Shown here in pieces: positions 56,110 to 64,000 of a DNA stretch of 64,000 nt. The notes below the pieces were generated by a model. It made no database searches and had not been told where the DNA came from. It saw only the letters and a program-made list of their open reading frames with translations. Both the position numbers and the translations under genes were made by a program. Each line of letters begins with the position of its first letter. Within the stretch, counting starts at the first letter, position 1. This DNA comes from Oricola thermophila (GTDB lineage Bacteria > Pseudomonadota > Alphaproteobacteria > Rhizobiales > Rhizobiaceae): assembly GCF_013358405.1 (NCBI RefSeq), contig NZ_CP054836.1, forward strand, positions 62,001-126,000, in the 5' to 3' direction.

Positions 56110-57054
56110 ATGCTGAACCTCAGGTTCCTTGAAACTTTCGTTTGGGTCGCCCGGCTAGGGAGTTTCACCCAGGCGGCTGATCGGCTGAACACCACGCAGG
56201 CCGCCGTATCTTCCCGGATCGCGTCGCTCGAAGCGGAACTCGACGTCAAGCTGTTCAACAGGGAATATCGCTCGGTTCGTCTGACACCTGCCGGGATGCG
56301 GGCCTTGCCACAGGCGGAAGCGCTTGTGAATGCCGCCTGCAAGTTCGAGGAGGACATGCGTGGCACCGAAGGCTTGCGCGGAACGGTGCGCATCGGCGTA
56401 ATCGATACGATTTCGCATACATGGTTGGTCGACCTGATCCGGCGATCGAAGCAGTTGTTCCCCCACATCAATGTCGTGGTGATCGCCAAGACCAGCCTGG
56501 ACATGCTTGAGATGCTCGAGGAGGGCGGACTCGATCTCGGCATTCTCATGGGGCCGCTGCAGGACGAGGACTTCGTCAATATCGAGCTCTGCAGTTATGC
56601 CTGTCTCTGGACTGCGGCACCGTCATTGGGGCTCGGTGGCGGCTTCGTCGACATCGGTCGCCTGATGGATTTTCCGATTGTGTCCTTTCCCAGCGGATCT
56701 CAGCCACGAGCCGCGCTGGAGCGGTTTTTTGCCGGCGTTCCCTCGGACCGGACGGTTTTCTACGAGGGTAATCTCTCGACCATGATCAGGATGGCAGAGG
56801 ACGGTATTGGTGTCGCAACCATCCCGCCTCCGGTTATCGCGCGGGAACTTGAGCGGGGTGCGCTGGAACTGCTGGACGCCGAGCAGCCAATACCTCCGAT
56901 GCGTTTTCACGCGGTCTATCCCCGTTCTCCGGGAACGACTCTGGTGCCCTCGATTGCGGAACTGGCGCGGGATGTGGCGCTTGAGTTCTGCAACCGGAGC
57001 AATCCCGATTGGGCATGGCAGCGCAAGATCGGCCCTGGCGGGATGGAGCAGTGA
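56110..57054 (+). CDS. LysR family regulator
   Basis: The 314-residue protein opens with the LysR helix-turn-helix (LNLRFLETFVWVARLGSFTQAADRLNTTQAAVSSRI) and continues with a substrate-binding effector domain. ATG at 56110 is the natural start. The nitrilase gene begins 112 bases downstream on the same strand, so the protein probably controls the nitrilase-RraA-TRAP operon that follows. The co-inducer is unknown. Confidence 0.9.
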   Translation: MLNLRFLETFVWVARLGSFTQAADRLNTTQAAVSSRIASLEAELDVKLFNREYRSVRLTPAGMRALPQAEALVNAACKFEEDMRGTEGLRGTVRIGVIDTISHTWLVDLIRRSKQLFPHINVVVIAKTSLDMLEMLEEGGLDLGILMGPLQDEDFVNIELCSYACLWTAAPSLGLGGGFVDIGRLMDFPIVSFPSGSQPRAALERFFAGVPSDRTVFYEGNLSTMIRMAEDGIGVATIPPPVIARELERGALELLDAEQPIPPMRFHAVYPRSPGTTLVPSIAELARDVALEFCNRSNPDWAWQRKIGPGGMEQ

Positions 57055-57166
57055 GGTTCGCATAAAAAAATCTTGTCGGACCGAAAAAATAATCCCGTTG
57101 GACAGCTTGACCGCGGTTCCACATACCAGTGCCCCAACCGGAACAGGCACAATATGTGAGGCGCAT

Positions 57167-57967
57167 GTGAAAATTTCCCTCGTTCAGATGAATTCGCAGT
57201 CGGACAAGTCGGCGAACATCGCCCAGGCCGAAAAGCTCGTGGCCGAGGCGGTTACCGAGAAGCCGGATCTCGTCGTTTTGCCCGAATACTGGGCAATGCT
57301 CGGCGATCAGCCGGCGGAATTTCATGCAAGCGCGGAAACCTTCCCCGACGGTGAGGCATATCGCGCGCTGCAGGGAATGGCGAAACGTCATGGTGTCACC
57401 ATTCACGGTGGCAGCATGGTCGAAAAGTCCGGCAATTCCTTCTTCAACACCACGGTGGTGTTCGATCCGGAAGGTGAGGAGATCGCCCGCTATCGCAAGA
57501 TCCATCTTTTCGATGTCGACCTTCCCGATGGCATCAGTCACCGTGAGAGTGCCACCATCGCGCCCGGTCGCGACTTGGTGACCTACGAATGCGCCGGCCA
57601 CAAGGTCGGTTGCGCGATTTGCTACGACCTGCGTTTCCCCGAGCTTTTCCGGGCACTGCGCGATCAGGATGTCGACGTGATCGTTCTTCCTGCGGCCTTC
57701 ACCCTTATGACCGGAAAGGACCACTGGGAAGTGCTTTCTCGGGCTCGTGCCATTGAGACGCAGACCCATTTCGTCGCCGTTGGCCAGACGGGCACTCATG
57801 CGGGCGGCAAGAAGGCCTGTTTCGGCCATTCCATGCTGATCAATCCGTGGGGCCATGTGGTCGCGCAAGTCGGTGATTTCGTCGGCGTGGCCGCCGGCGT
57901 GGTCAATGACGATTACACCCGGCAGGTGCGTACCAACGTGCCGGTCCATCTCCATCACGTTCTTTGA
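57167..57967 (+). CDS. Carbon-nitrogen hydrolase (nitrilase superfamily amidase)
   Basis: The 266-residue hydrolase has the Glu-Lys-Cys triad at E40 (VVLPEYW), K111 (YRKIHLFD) and C152 (AICYDLRFPE). It cleaves an amide or nitrile C-N bond, giving a carboxylate and ammonia. GTG at 57167 has TGAGG 5 bases upstream and lies where homologues begin; the longer frame above it reads through the LysR end. It is co-oriented and close to the RraA-like gene 8 bases later. The substrate is unknown. Confidence 0.88.
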   Translation: MKISLVQMNSQSDKSANIAQAEKLVAEAVTEKPDLVVLPEYWAMLGDQPAEFHASAETFPDGEAYRALQGMAKRHGVTIHGGSMVEKSGNSFFNTTVVFDPEGEEIARYRKIHLFDVDLPDGISHRESATIAPGRDLVTYECAGHKVGCAICYDLRFPELFRALRDQDVDVIVLPAAFTLMTGKDHWEVLSRARAIETQTHFVAVGQTGTHAGGKKACFGHSMLINPWGHVVAQVGDFVGVAAGVVNDDYTRQVRTNVPVHLHHVL

Positions 57968-57975
57968 GGTGTCCG

Positions 57976-58641
57976 ATGTTTGATATCCAACCTTTTCCGC
58001 AGCAGATAGACGCCTCGCTTCTCGAGAAGCTCGCGGGCGTCGAGACGGCTACCGTCGGGCATGTGCTGCATAGCCAGTTCGCGGATCGCGAACTGCGCGC
58101 GGTCCTTCCTGAAAAGCGTATCGCCGGTACGGCCGTGACGCTCAGGATCCCGCACGCGGATTCGACCCTTTTGCATTACGCGGTTTCCCAGGCGCGTCCG
58201 GGCGATTTCTTCGTCATCGACCGTGGCGGTGACACGATTCACGCCTGCTGGGGTGGCGTCGTGACCAATGTCGCCAAGCTGAATGGCGTGGTTGGTGCCG
58301 TGATCGACGGTCCGGCCACCGACTTCAACGAGATCCGCCGTTGCGACATGCCGATGTGGTGCCGCGGACCGTCCCCGATCACCACGAAGCTTCTTGGAAT
58401 TGAGGGCGGCTTGAATGTGCCGGTTTCGGTCGGCGGCTGCGTCGTTGAGCCCGGTGATGCCGTGCTGGCCGACGAGAGTGGTGTGCTTTTTCTCAAGCCG
58501 TCGCAGGTGGAAGAGATCGCCGATACCGCACTCGGGATGCAGGCGCGCGAGCTCGAGCTCCTGAAGAAGCTCGAGGGCGGTGCGTCACTTGCCGAACTGA
58601 CGGGTGCGGCCGGGCTGGTGGAAGCCAAGCGCCGCGCCTGA
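57976..58641 (+). CDS. RraA family protein with altered active site, linked to TRAP system 4
   Basis: The 221-residue protein belongs to the RraA/HMG-aldolase-like family (GTAVTLRIPHADSTLLHYAV, GDFFVIDRGGD). In the substrate loop it reads DGPATDFNEI where aldolases have DGxxRD, so the arginine that holds pyruvate is replaced. It may be a non-canonical decarboxylase, hydrolase or scaffold. ATG at 57976 has GAGGTG upstream. A nitrilase precedes and TRAP system 4 follows. Confidence 0.78.
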   Translation: MFDIQPFPQQIDASLLEKLAGVETATVGHVLHSQFADRELRAVLPEKRIAGTAVTLRIPHADSTLLHYAVSQARPGDFFVIDRGGDTIHACWGGVVTNVAKLNGVVGAVIDGPATDFNEIRRCDMPMWCRGPSPITTKLLGIEGGLNVPVSVGGCVVEPGDAVLADESGVLFLKPSQVEEIADTALGMQARELELLKKLEGGASLAELTGAAGLVEAKRRA

Positions 58642-58736
58642 TGAAGACCGTGAAGGGGCAGGTGGCGAAGGGCCCCTGCCCACGGGGAAACCAGTTGGCG
58701 CCGAGGAAACGCGCCTGAATATCGGGAGGAAGAGAA

Positions 58737-59735
58737 ATGAAGTCTTGCAGCATGAAATTTGTGACACTGGCGCTCGGTCTGGCGCTCGTTGCCGGCGGCG
58801 CTGAAGCCGATACATGGAGAATGGCGCACAAGATGCCGGCGGAGTCGATCGAGGGGCAGATGTTTCAGGCCTTTGCCGACGCGATCGAGGAGAAGACCGG
58901 CGGAAAGATCGAGGTTCAGGTATATCCGAACGAGCAGCTAGGTTCGGACGACGCGATTCTGGAGCAGCTCCAGCTCGGCACGGTCCATATCTACCCCGAA
59001 GGCGACAGCTACCTGCAAAAGTGGTTGCCGGAAATGAAGTATGTCGGGGCTCCGTTCCTCTTCGATGACCGTGAACATTGGGCGCGTTTCATGAACAGCG
59101 ATCTCGTTCAGGGTTGGCTGGAACAGATCGAGGACGAAGCAGGCGTCGCGGTGATTGGCGAGTCGTCCAAGATGGTTCGCGGGCCGTACAGGGTGATTGT
59201 TTCTTCTCGCGAAATCGGTGGGCTGGAAGATATCGAAGGCCTGAAGCTGCGCATGCATCCGGACGAGCTGGCGGCCGCTGCCTGGCGTCACCTTGGTGCC
59301 GAAGTGCGGACGCTGGCGTGGACCGAGGTATATGAGTCCATCGGCCGCGGCATCGTCGAAGCGGTCAACAGCCCGGTGTCGCTTGTCGAGCCCATGCGGT
59401 TCTATGAAGTCGCGCCTTACGTTGCGCGCCACAACGAATTCCCGCAGGGCCTCGCCTACATGACCAATGCCGAAGTCTGGAGTGGACTGGACGAGGAAAC
59501 GCGAGCGCAGCTTCTGGAAGCCTATGATGAAGTCGCGGCGGAGTTCGAGCCGAAGGTGTCCGCGATCGCGACCGAGTCTCTGGAGAATATGGCTGGCGAG
59601 GGCGTGACCTATGTCGAGCTCGATACCGCGCCATTCGTCGCAAAGATGGCGGAGTTCTACGCCGATCTTGATGCCAAGGGCGAGTTGCCCGAAGGCTTCC
59701 TCGATGCCGTGAACGCGACCCGGGACGCGCAGTGA
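58737..59735 (+). CDS. TRAP transporter solute-binding protein (DctP), system 4
   Basis: The 332-residue periplasmic protein has a signal peptide ending GGAEA and the ligand arginine R172 in EGLKLRMHPDE. GGGAGGAAGAG precedes the ATG. Unlike the three other dctP genes in the window, no hairpin follows: its stop overlaps the GTG of dctQ (GTGA), so binding protein and permease are probably made in similar amounts. The ligand may be the product or substrate of the nitrilase. Confidence 0.92.
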   Translation: MKSCSMKFVTLALGLALVAGGAEADTWRMAHKMPAESIEGQMFQAFADAIEEKTGGKIEVQVYPNEQLGSDDAILEQLQLGTVHIYPEGDSYLQKWLPEMKYVGAPFLFDDREHWARFMNSDLVQGWLEQIEDEAGVAVIGESSKMVRGPYRVIVSSREIGGLEDIEGLKLRMHPDELAAAAWRHLGAEVRTLAWTEVYESIGRGIVEAVNSPVSLVEPMRFYEVAPYVARHNEFPQGLAYMTNAEVWSGLDEETRAQLLEAYDEVAAEFEPKVSAIATESLENMAGEGVTYVELDTAPFVAKMAEFYADLDAKGELPEGFLDAVNATRDAQ

Positions 59736-60232
59736 AGCTGATGGTGGCGCTCAACCGGCTTCTCGACGGCGCCGAGCGTGTTTTCCTTGCCGGGGCGAAT
59801 GCGCTTCTGATGATCATGTTGGCGATTAACATCGCCAACATCCTTTCTCGCTTCGTCTGGGACAAGGGGATCATCTGGGTCTTTCCCTGGACGGGCGTTC
59901 TTTTCGTTTGGGCGATTTTCCTGGCTTTCTTCGTGATGTTTCGAAAGGGGCAGGACATTGCCATCGACGCCCTGACCAGGAGCTTCGCGCCGGCGGTTCG
60001 GGCCTGGACCGATATCGTGATTTCGATCCTTTCGATCGGGCTTCTCGTTATCATCCTTGCCCAGGTACCGACATTGCTTCCCAAGCAGGTTGGTAAACTC
60101 GATCTGGTCGGATTGCAGCGCTATTGGCTTTCCGTTCCCTTCTTCGTTTCGTGCCTGCTGATTGCCTTGCATTACGTGACAACGATTGCTGCGCGCATTG
60201 CCTTTCTGCGCAATGGGGAGGATGGGAAATGA
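59732..60232 (+). CDS. TRAP transporter small permease (DctQ), system 4
   Basis: The 166-residue four-helix protein has a DctQ-type pattern (INIANILSRFVWDKGIIWVFPWTGVLFVW, FVMFRKGQDIAIDALT). Its GTG start overlaps dctP and its stop overlaps dctM (ATGA). Confidence 0.9.
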   Translation: MKLMVALNRLLDGAERVFLAGANALLMIMLAINIANILSRFVWDKGIIWVFPWTGVLFVWAIFLAFFVMFRKGQDIAIDALTRSFAPAVRAWTDIVISILSIGLLVIILAQVPTLLPKQVGKLDLVGLQRYWLSVPFFVSCLLIALHYVTTIAARIAFLRNGEDGK

Positions 60233-61515
60233 CCGCTGTAGTCCTTTTTGCGATTTTTCTCGCGCTGGTGGCGCTGAGAAGCTCGATCATCATTGCAATC
60301 GGCCTTTCTGTCGTCGCGGCGCTGATCGTGAGCGGGTTCTCGGGCATGCTCTGGATCATCCCGATGAAGGTGCTGGAGAACGCGACCAATGCCTCGCTTC
60401 TGGCCATTCCGTTCTTTGTCCTCGCCGGCAACCTGATGAATGCTATCGGCATTACGGAGCGGATCTTCAACCTCGCCAATGCGCTTGTCGGTCACATGAG
60501 GGCCGGTCTGGCCCAAGTGAACGTGCTGGCGTCGGTGCTTCTCGCCGGCGGTACCGGCGCTGCTGTTGCGGATATTGCAGGACTCGGCGCGGTCGAGATC
60601 AGGGCCATGCGCGAACGCGGCTACACAGCTTCCTTCGCTTCGGCGATTACCGTCGTGTCCGCGATCGTCGCGCCCTTCATACCGCCTTCCGTGCCCCTGG
60701 TCGTCTATGCGTTCCTGTCGAACACGTCAGTCGCCCGGATGTTTCTGGCCGGGCTCGTTCCGGGGCTTCTGGTCGCGGTCAGCCTGATGTTGTTCAATCG
60801 TTACCTGGCAACGCGCACGGACTTTCCCACGCAGCCTCGTGCCACCGGCGCCGAAGTGCTCAAGCATGCACGCTCCGGTCTCCTCGCGCTGGTTGCGCCG
60901 GGGATCATCATGGGCGGCATTCTGAGCGGGTTGACCACGGCGTCCGAAGCGGGGGCCCTGGCGTCCGGCTACATCCTTCTGCTCGGCGCGTTTTTCCGCA
61001 CACTGAACTGGAAGGCAATCTATGCCGCGCTGACCGAGACGGTCCTGGTGACTTCGATGATCATGATCATCATCGGTTTTGCCGGAGCCATGGGGTGGCT
61101 GATGGCGATCGAGCAGATCCCGCAGGATCTCGCACGTGCGCTTCCCGAGCTCCTGGATTCGCGCTACGCGTTTCTGGCCGCCATCGGCGGACTGGCATTG
61201 GTCCTGGGGTGTTTCATCGACGGCGTGACGATCAAGCTCCTGCTGGTGCCGATCCTGTTGCCGCTTGTCGACGCCTTCGTGGTCGACCGGGTGCATTTTG
61301 GCATCGTCCTGGAGATGTCGCTGATCATGGGTATCGCCACTCCGCCGCTGGGCATCGGGCTGTTCGTCTCGGCGCGCCTGTCCGGTGCGCCGTTCGAGAC
61401 GATCGTGCGGGACGTGTTGCCGTATTTCATTCCCCTTCTTCTGGTTTTGGCGTTGCTTGTGTTGGTTCCCGGTTTTTCGTTGTGGTTGCCGAATCTCGTA
61501 CTGGGACCGGTCTGA
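60229..61515 (+). CDS. TRAP transporter large permease (DctM), system 4
   Basis: The 428-residue permease has the DctM helices and motifs (LLAIPFFVLAGNLMN, GTGAAVADIAGLG, ATPPLGIGLFVSARL). ATG at 60229 is fixed by the overlap with dctQ; an upstream in-frame extension is a shadow of dctQ. It ends the nitrilase-RraA-TRAP 4 unit. Confidence 0.93.
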   Translation: MTAVVLFAIFLALVALRSSIIIAIGLSVVAALIVSGFSGMLWIIPMKVLENATNASLLAIPFFVLAGNLMNAIGITERIFNLANALVGHMRAGLAQVNVLASVLLAGGTGAAVADIAGLGAVEIRAMRERGYTASFASAITVVSAIVAPFIPPSVPLVVYAFLSNTSVARMFLAGLVPGLLVAVSLMLFNRYLATRTDFPTQPRATGAEVLKHARSGLLALVAPGIIMGGILSGLTTASEAGALASGYILLLGAFFRTLNWKAIYAALTETVLVTSMIMIIIGFAGAMGWLMAIEQIPQDLARALPELLDSRYAFLAAIGGLALVLGCFIDGVTIKLLLVPILLPLVDAFVVDRVHFGIVLEMSLIMGIATPPLGIGLFVSARLSGAPFETIVRDVLPYFIPLLLVLALLVLVPGFSLWLPNLVLGPV

Positions 61516-61532
61516 CAAGCATCGTGATTTCA

Positions 61533-61572
61533 GCCGCGGCGGTTCATGTTTTCCGCGCTACGCCGCCGCGGC
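61533..61572 (+). terminator. Terminator-like inverted repeat after TRAP system 4
   Basis: GCCGCGGCGG and CCGCCGCGGC form a perfect 10-bp stem with a 20-base loop, 18 bases after the dctM stop. No T-run follows, so strength is uncertain. Confidence 0.5.
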
Positions 61573-61704
61573 CTGTCGTATTCGGCAATGACGCCTCAGT
61601 GTGACATAGGCGGTGAAAAAGTCGGCCACGGTAGCGGTGGGATAGTCCGGCCGCAGGCGGCGCAAAGACCGGCGATCTCAACTGCGCCAGTAACATTTGC
61701 GGCA

Positions 61705-63621
61705 TCAGCCAAATTCTCCAATCCTTTCCCGATAATGCAAGGACCAATTCGAGCGCTGAAGCCAAGGCTTCAGAACGATTAGTTCTTTATTTTCGGCTTT
61801 TTCCTTTGCTGACAGCAGTATTGGCACGATCGCATCGAGTGCCGGTGATTTCGCTTCAATGATCTCGGCGAGATCGCGCGTCGTCAGCCGATGTTTCATG
61901 CCATATCGCGCGGGAATGTCTGATTTACGCGAGTGGCCCATCAGGCGCTTGCGTGTCACGTCCTTGATATCGGTGCTGTCCACCAGGTCAGCGAACCAGT
62001 GTCGGGTAGAGTAGAGCGTGACATCCTTTCGCTCGATCTTGAGAACCTTCTTGAGGTATTGCCAGCTTTTCGTGATCGGTTGCCCCCACCTCAACGCGCC
62101 ATTGGGTTTCACATACGGTTCCCATTCGGGAAACAGATATGGGCATCCGATTTCTCTGAGTTCTTCAATCCGCTCCAACAGACCAAGATCCAGGATGAGC
62201 GGATGGAGCGGGACGACACGTTGTGAAGAGGGTGTCTTGAACCGCTTCAAATCCTTTTTCGCAATGCGTCCCTTGGATGGGTTAAAGCCGCGAAGATACA
62301 GGTAGTAAATGCCGTCCCGTTCTTGGATGTCGTTCAGTTCGAGCTGACCGAGTTCTCCCGGACGAAGGCCCGTCAAGAGAAGCAGCACGTATGCCCAATA
62401 GATGTGAGACTGGACGAAATAATTGCCCGGTTTCCAGATGTGCCGTGCGCTCTCGCAGCCAACGAAAAGCGGCTGCGAGAAAATGTGAGCGACTTCGGCG
62501 TCATCGAATGAGTCACGGGGAAGGGAAACGAGATTCTCGCCACTCACATGGCTGAATACAGGTTTGTCGTAGGGGTAATAGCCTTTCCCGATGAGCCATC
62601 CAAAAAATTTCGACAGAGAATTGTGATATCCGTTGCGCAACCGGGCTTCGGTAAGGCGCTCCAGACCTTCCCATCCGTGGAGTTTCGCATAGTTGTATCT
62701 ACCGGAAAGCGTGCGGGCATAGGGTTTCGGGATATTCCGTCGGTTGGGAATGTCAGGCAGCATCCTGTCGAGCTCCTCGACCCGAGCTTTGTCAAAGTCG
62801 GACACGACCGGATCTCCCATCTGATCGATGATGAATTGGACGACCAGTTGGACATCGGCTCTCGCGTCAGCATTGCCGCCGTTTTCGGTATCCTCACGAA
62901 CAAACTCCTCAAGGGCATCGGAAAACTTTTCGCAGTATCGGGAGTGGTTTGCTGCCGCGTATGTTTCGGTTTGTTTCGTCAAGTCCGAGCCAGAGGGCAT
63001 TTTCGTAACCGGGACCGACATCGGGGGGAGGGGCGGCTCCGAAGGTCGTATCGGATATTGGCCGGGGCTATCGGAGTTCCCTTTGAGCGCCGAGAGGGCG
63101 CTATGGTGGTGCCGGAAACTCGCCGGTACGGCACCGACCTGGAGCGCCGCCTGCATGTCCGCCCTGCCTCGCTCATAAGCTTGGACCTTCTCGGCCTGGC
63201 GTAGATAGGCTTCGGCATCCACATTCTGAGCGACGAATGCCTTGAACAGATCAAGGTAATCGGGCTCAAGCATGGTCGGATCGCACCCGGCGGCCTTGGC
63301 TCGACGCGTCAGGTTTTTCAGCAGTTCCTCGTAGTTTCGTCGGGCTTGTAGCCGTTCTTCGGAGAGGGGCCAGGCGTCTTGCAGGTAATTGCGCAGTTCC
63401 CGGACATTTTTCTGGAAGAGGGATACGAAGTCCGTGCTGTCATTCATTCGATGAACCCAGCCAATCGTCTCGGCAAGCCTGATACGGGCCTGACGATAAT
63501 CGGTGGTTCTTAACGAGACTCTATAAAGCTGCTTGCCGAGAAGACGAGCTACGGTCGGGTTGAGCCGGACTTGAAGATAATAGCGTCCCTCGCGCCGTGA
63601 CAGATAGGAAGCACAGGCCAT
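61705..63621 (-). CDS. Tyrosine-type site-specific integrase
   Basis: The 638-residue protein has a DUF6538-like N-terminus (ASYLSRREGRYYLQVRLN), a long central region and a C-terminal catalytic domain with R420 (TGLRPGELGQL), LYSTRHW in place of the usual HxLR, GHSR and the probable nucleophile Y573 (ARYGMKHR). The Y in the first position of the box II motif (normally H) is unusual. It points away from the tRNA-Met gene at 63712-63788, and the 5' end of the integrase lies 90 bases from the tRNA 3' end, as in integrative elements. It appears less GC-rich than its neighbours, consistent with transfer. Confidence 0.9.
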   Translation of the reverse strand: MACASYLSRREGRYYLQVRLNPTVARLLGKQLYRVSLRTTDYRQARIRLAETIGWVHRMNDSTDFVSLFQKNVRELRNYLQDAWPLSEERLQARRNYEELLKNLTRRAKAAGCDPTMLEPDYLDLFKAFVAQNVDAEAYLRQAEKVQAYERGRADMQAALQVGAVPASFRHHHSALSALKGNSDSPGQYPIRPSEPPLPPMSVPVTKMPSGSDLTKQTETYAAANHSRYCEKFSDALEEFVREDTENGGNADARADVQLVVQFIIDQMGDPVVSDFDKARVEELDRMLPDIPNRRNIPKPYARTLSGRYNYAKLHGWEGLERLTEARLRNGYHNSLSKFFGWLIGKGYYPYDKPVFSHVSGENLVSLPRDSFDDAEVAHIFSQPLFVGCESARHIWKPGNYFVQSHIYWAYVLLLLTGLRPGELGQLELNDIQERDGIYYLYLRGFNPSKGRIAKKDLKRFKTPSSQRVVPLHPLILDLGLLERIEELREIGCPYLFPEWEPYVKPNGALRWGQPITKSWQYLKKVLKIERKDVTLYSTRHWFADLVDSTDIKDVTRKRLMGHSRKSDIPARYGMKHRLTTRDLAEIIEAKSPALDAIVPILLSAKEKAENKELIVLKPWLQRSNWSLHYRERIGEFG

Positions 63622-63711
63622 GGCATCTCCGCGTACATTGGTGCGAGATGTCTCACAGTCTCCGGAACCCCTGTTCCGTGTAACTGCTTGATTTCATTGC
63701 CTGGAAATCAA

Positions 63712-63788
63712 TGGTAGCGGAGGAGGGACTTGAACCCCCGACACGCGGATTATGATTCCGCTGCTCTAACCAACTGAGCTACTCCGCC
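63712..63788 (-). tRNA. tRNA-Met (anticodon CAU), elongator type
   Basis: A 77-base cloverleaf with encoded CCA can be drawn on the minus strand: GGCGGAG acceptor arm, D-arm AGCTCAGTTGG, anticodon loop ATCATAA between GCGGA and TCCGC, and T-loop TTCAAGT. The anticodon is CAT. The anticodon stem lacks the GGG/CCC pairs of initiators, so it is the elongator tRNA-Met. Its 3' end faces the integrase and is the likely attachment site. Confidence 0.93.
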
Positions 63789-63940
63789 ACGGCGGCGAGG
63801 CGTGCTGCCCGCCGGGTCGCGCGGATATAAGGGGCACCCATCGGAACTGTCAAGCGCACAATCGCAGCTTGCCGCCTTGTTTTGAATGTGCAAACGCGCT
63901 TAAAACGCGTCCATCCATCAAAACCATTCCGGACATTGTC

Positions 63941-64000
63941 ATGCCCAGCAAAAACGGTCCCAGGCTCGCCGTCATCGGTTGCGGTTACTGGGGGGCGAAC
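63941..64000 (+). CDS. Gfo/Idh/MocA family oxidoreductase, N-terminus (cut by window end)
   Basis: The first twenty codons read MPSKNGPRLAVIGCGYWGAN, an NAD(P)-binding Rossmann start with the GCGYWG motif typical of Gfo/Idh/MocA sugar oxidoreductases. The gene continues past the window, so the full function cannot be judged. It may belong to a polysaccharide or nucleotide-sugar locus beyond the tRNA. Confidence 0.65.
   Translation, partial: MPSKNGPRLAVIGCGYWGAN

Noticed and set aside
61630..61650. GGTAGCGG match to the tRNA-Met 3' end, considered as a second att site
   Set aside because: Only about eight bases match; expected by chance in GC-rich DNA.
61558..61680. About 39-codon minus frame ending RRHCRIRQAAAA
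   Set aside because: No start codon and no recognised family; may be a gene remnant but not supportable.

Overview
The window reads as chromosomal DNA of a high-GC alphaproteobacterium, probably of the Hyphomicrobiales/Rhodobacterales type. The evidence is an E. coli-type cytochrome bd set arranged cydDCABX, four TRAP transporters, many solute-linked regulators, tightly packed operons with ATGA/GTGA start-stop overlaps, and FNR/FixK-type boxes. The species cannot be named from the sequence. No CRISPR array, rRNA or intact insertion sequence was seen.

Layout. (1) 1-3.0 kb: the end of a branched-chain amino-acid-type ABC operon (substrate-binding protein, LivF-type ATPase, PaaK-like CoA ligase). 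(2) 3.0-11.2 kb: a compact leucine/isovalerate catabolic operon. A TetR repressor with its own palindromic operator is followed by isovaleryl-CoA dehydrogenase, a DUF1311 secreted protein, both methylcrotonyl-CoA carboxylase subunits, a GST, HMG-CoA lyase and methylglutaconyl-CoA hydratase. Together the enzymes take isovaleryl-CoA to acetyl-CoA plus acetoacetate. (3) 11.3-14.7 kb: a GMC oxidoreductase, an AhpD-like protein and a SLAC1/TDT anion transporter. (4) 14.7-24.3 kb: a low-oxygen respiration block. A membrane-anchored octaheme cytochrome c of the tetrathionate-reductase family with its own diheme cytochrome b lies opposite the cydDCABX operon. Each of the two transcription units has an FNR-type box centred about 70 bp before its first start codon. 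The 42-codon cydX is present.

(5) 24.4-31.8 kb: an aldo/keto reductase, a TRAP transporter and a self-sufficient P450 fused to a reductase and ferredoxin (CYP116B type), divergent from an IclR regulator. (6) 32.2-37.3 kb: a second TRAP transporter with an RraA-like aldolase, a FadR-type GntR regulator and an SDR. (7) 37.9-46.2 kb: a third TRAP transporter divergent from an IclR-thiolase-acyl-CoA ligase-SDR-PPC protein operon. Two matching 19-bp palindromes lie between them. (8) 46.5-55.4 kb: an AraC regulator, a molybdenum hydroxylase (Mo, FAD and 2Fe-2S subunits), a CoA ligase, an enoyl-CoA hydratase-family hydrolase and a BenE-type permease. Gene order and families match the 2-furoate pathway hmfABCDE. 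(9) 56.1-61.5 kb: a LysR regulator, a nitrilase-family amidase, a second RraA-like protein and a fourth TRAP transporter. (10) 61.7-63.8 kb: a tyrosine integrase next to the 3' end of an elongator tRNA-Met gene, the usual signature of an island end, followed by the first codons of a Gfo/Idh/MocA oxidoreductase.

Two degraded IS3-type transposase scraps, near 37.6 and 55.6 kb, suggest that the accessory catabolic modules were assembled by transfer. Taken together, the window looks like a catabolic and transport region for small organic acids and CoA-activated compounds, beside core leucine degradation and microaerobic respiration genes.
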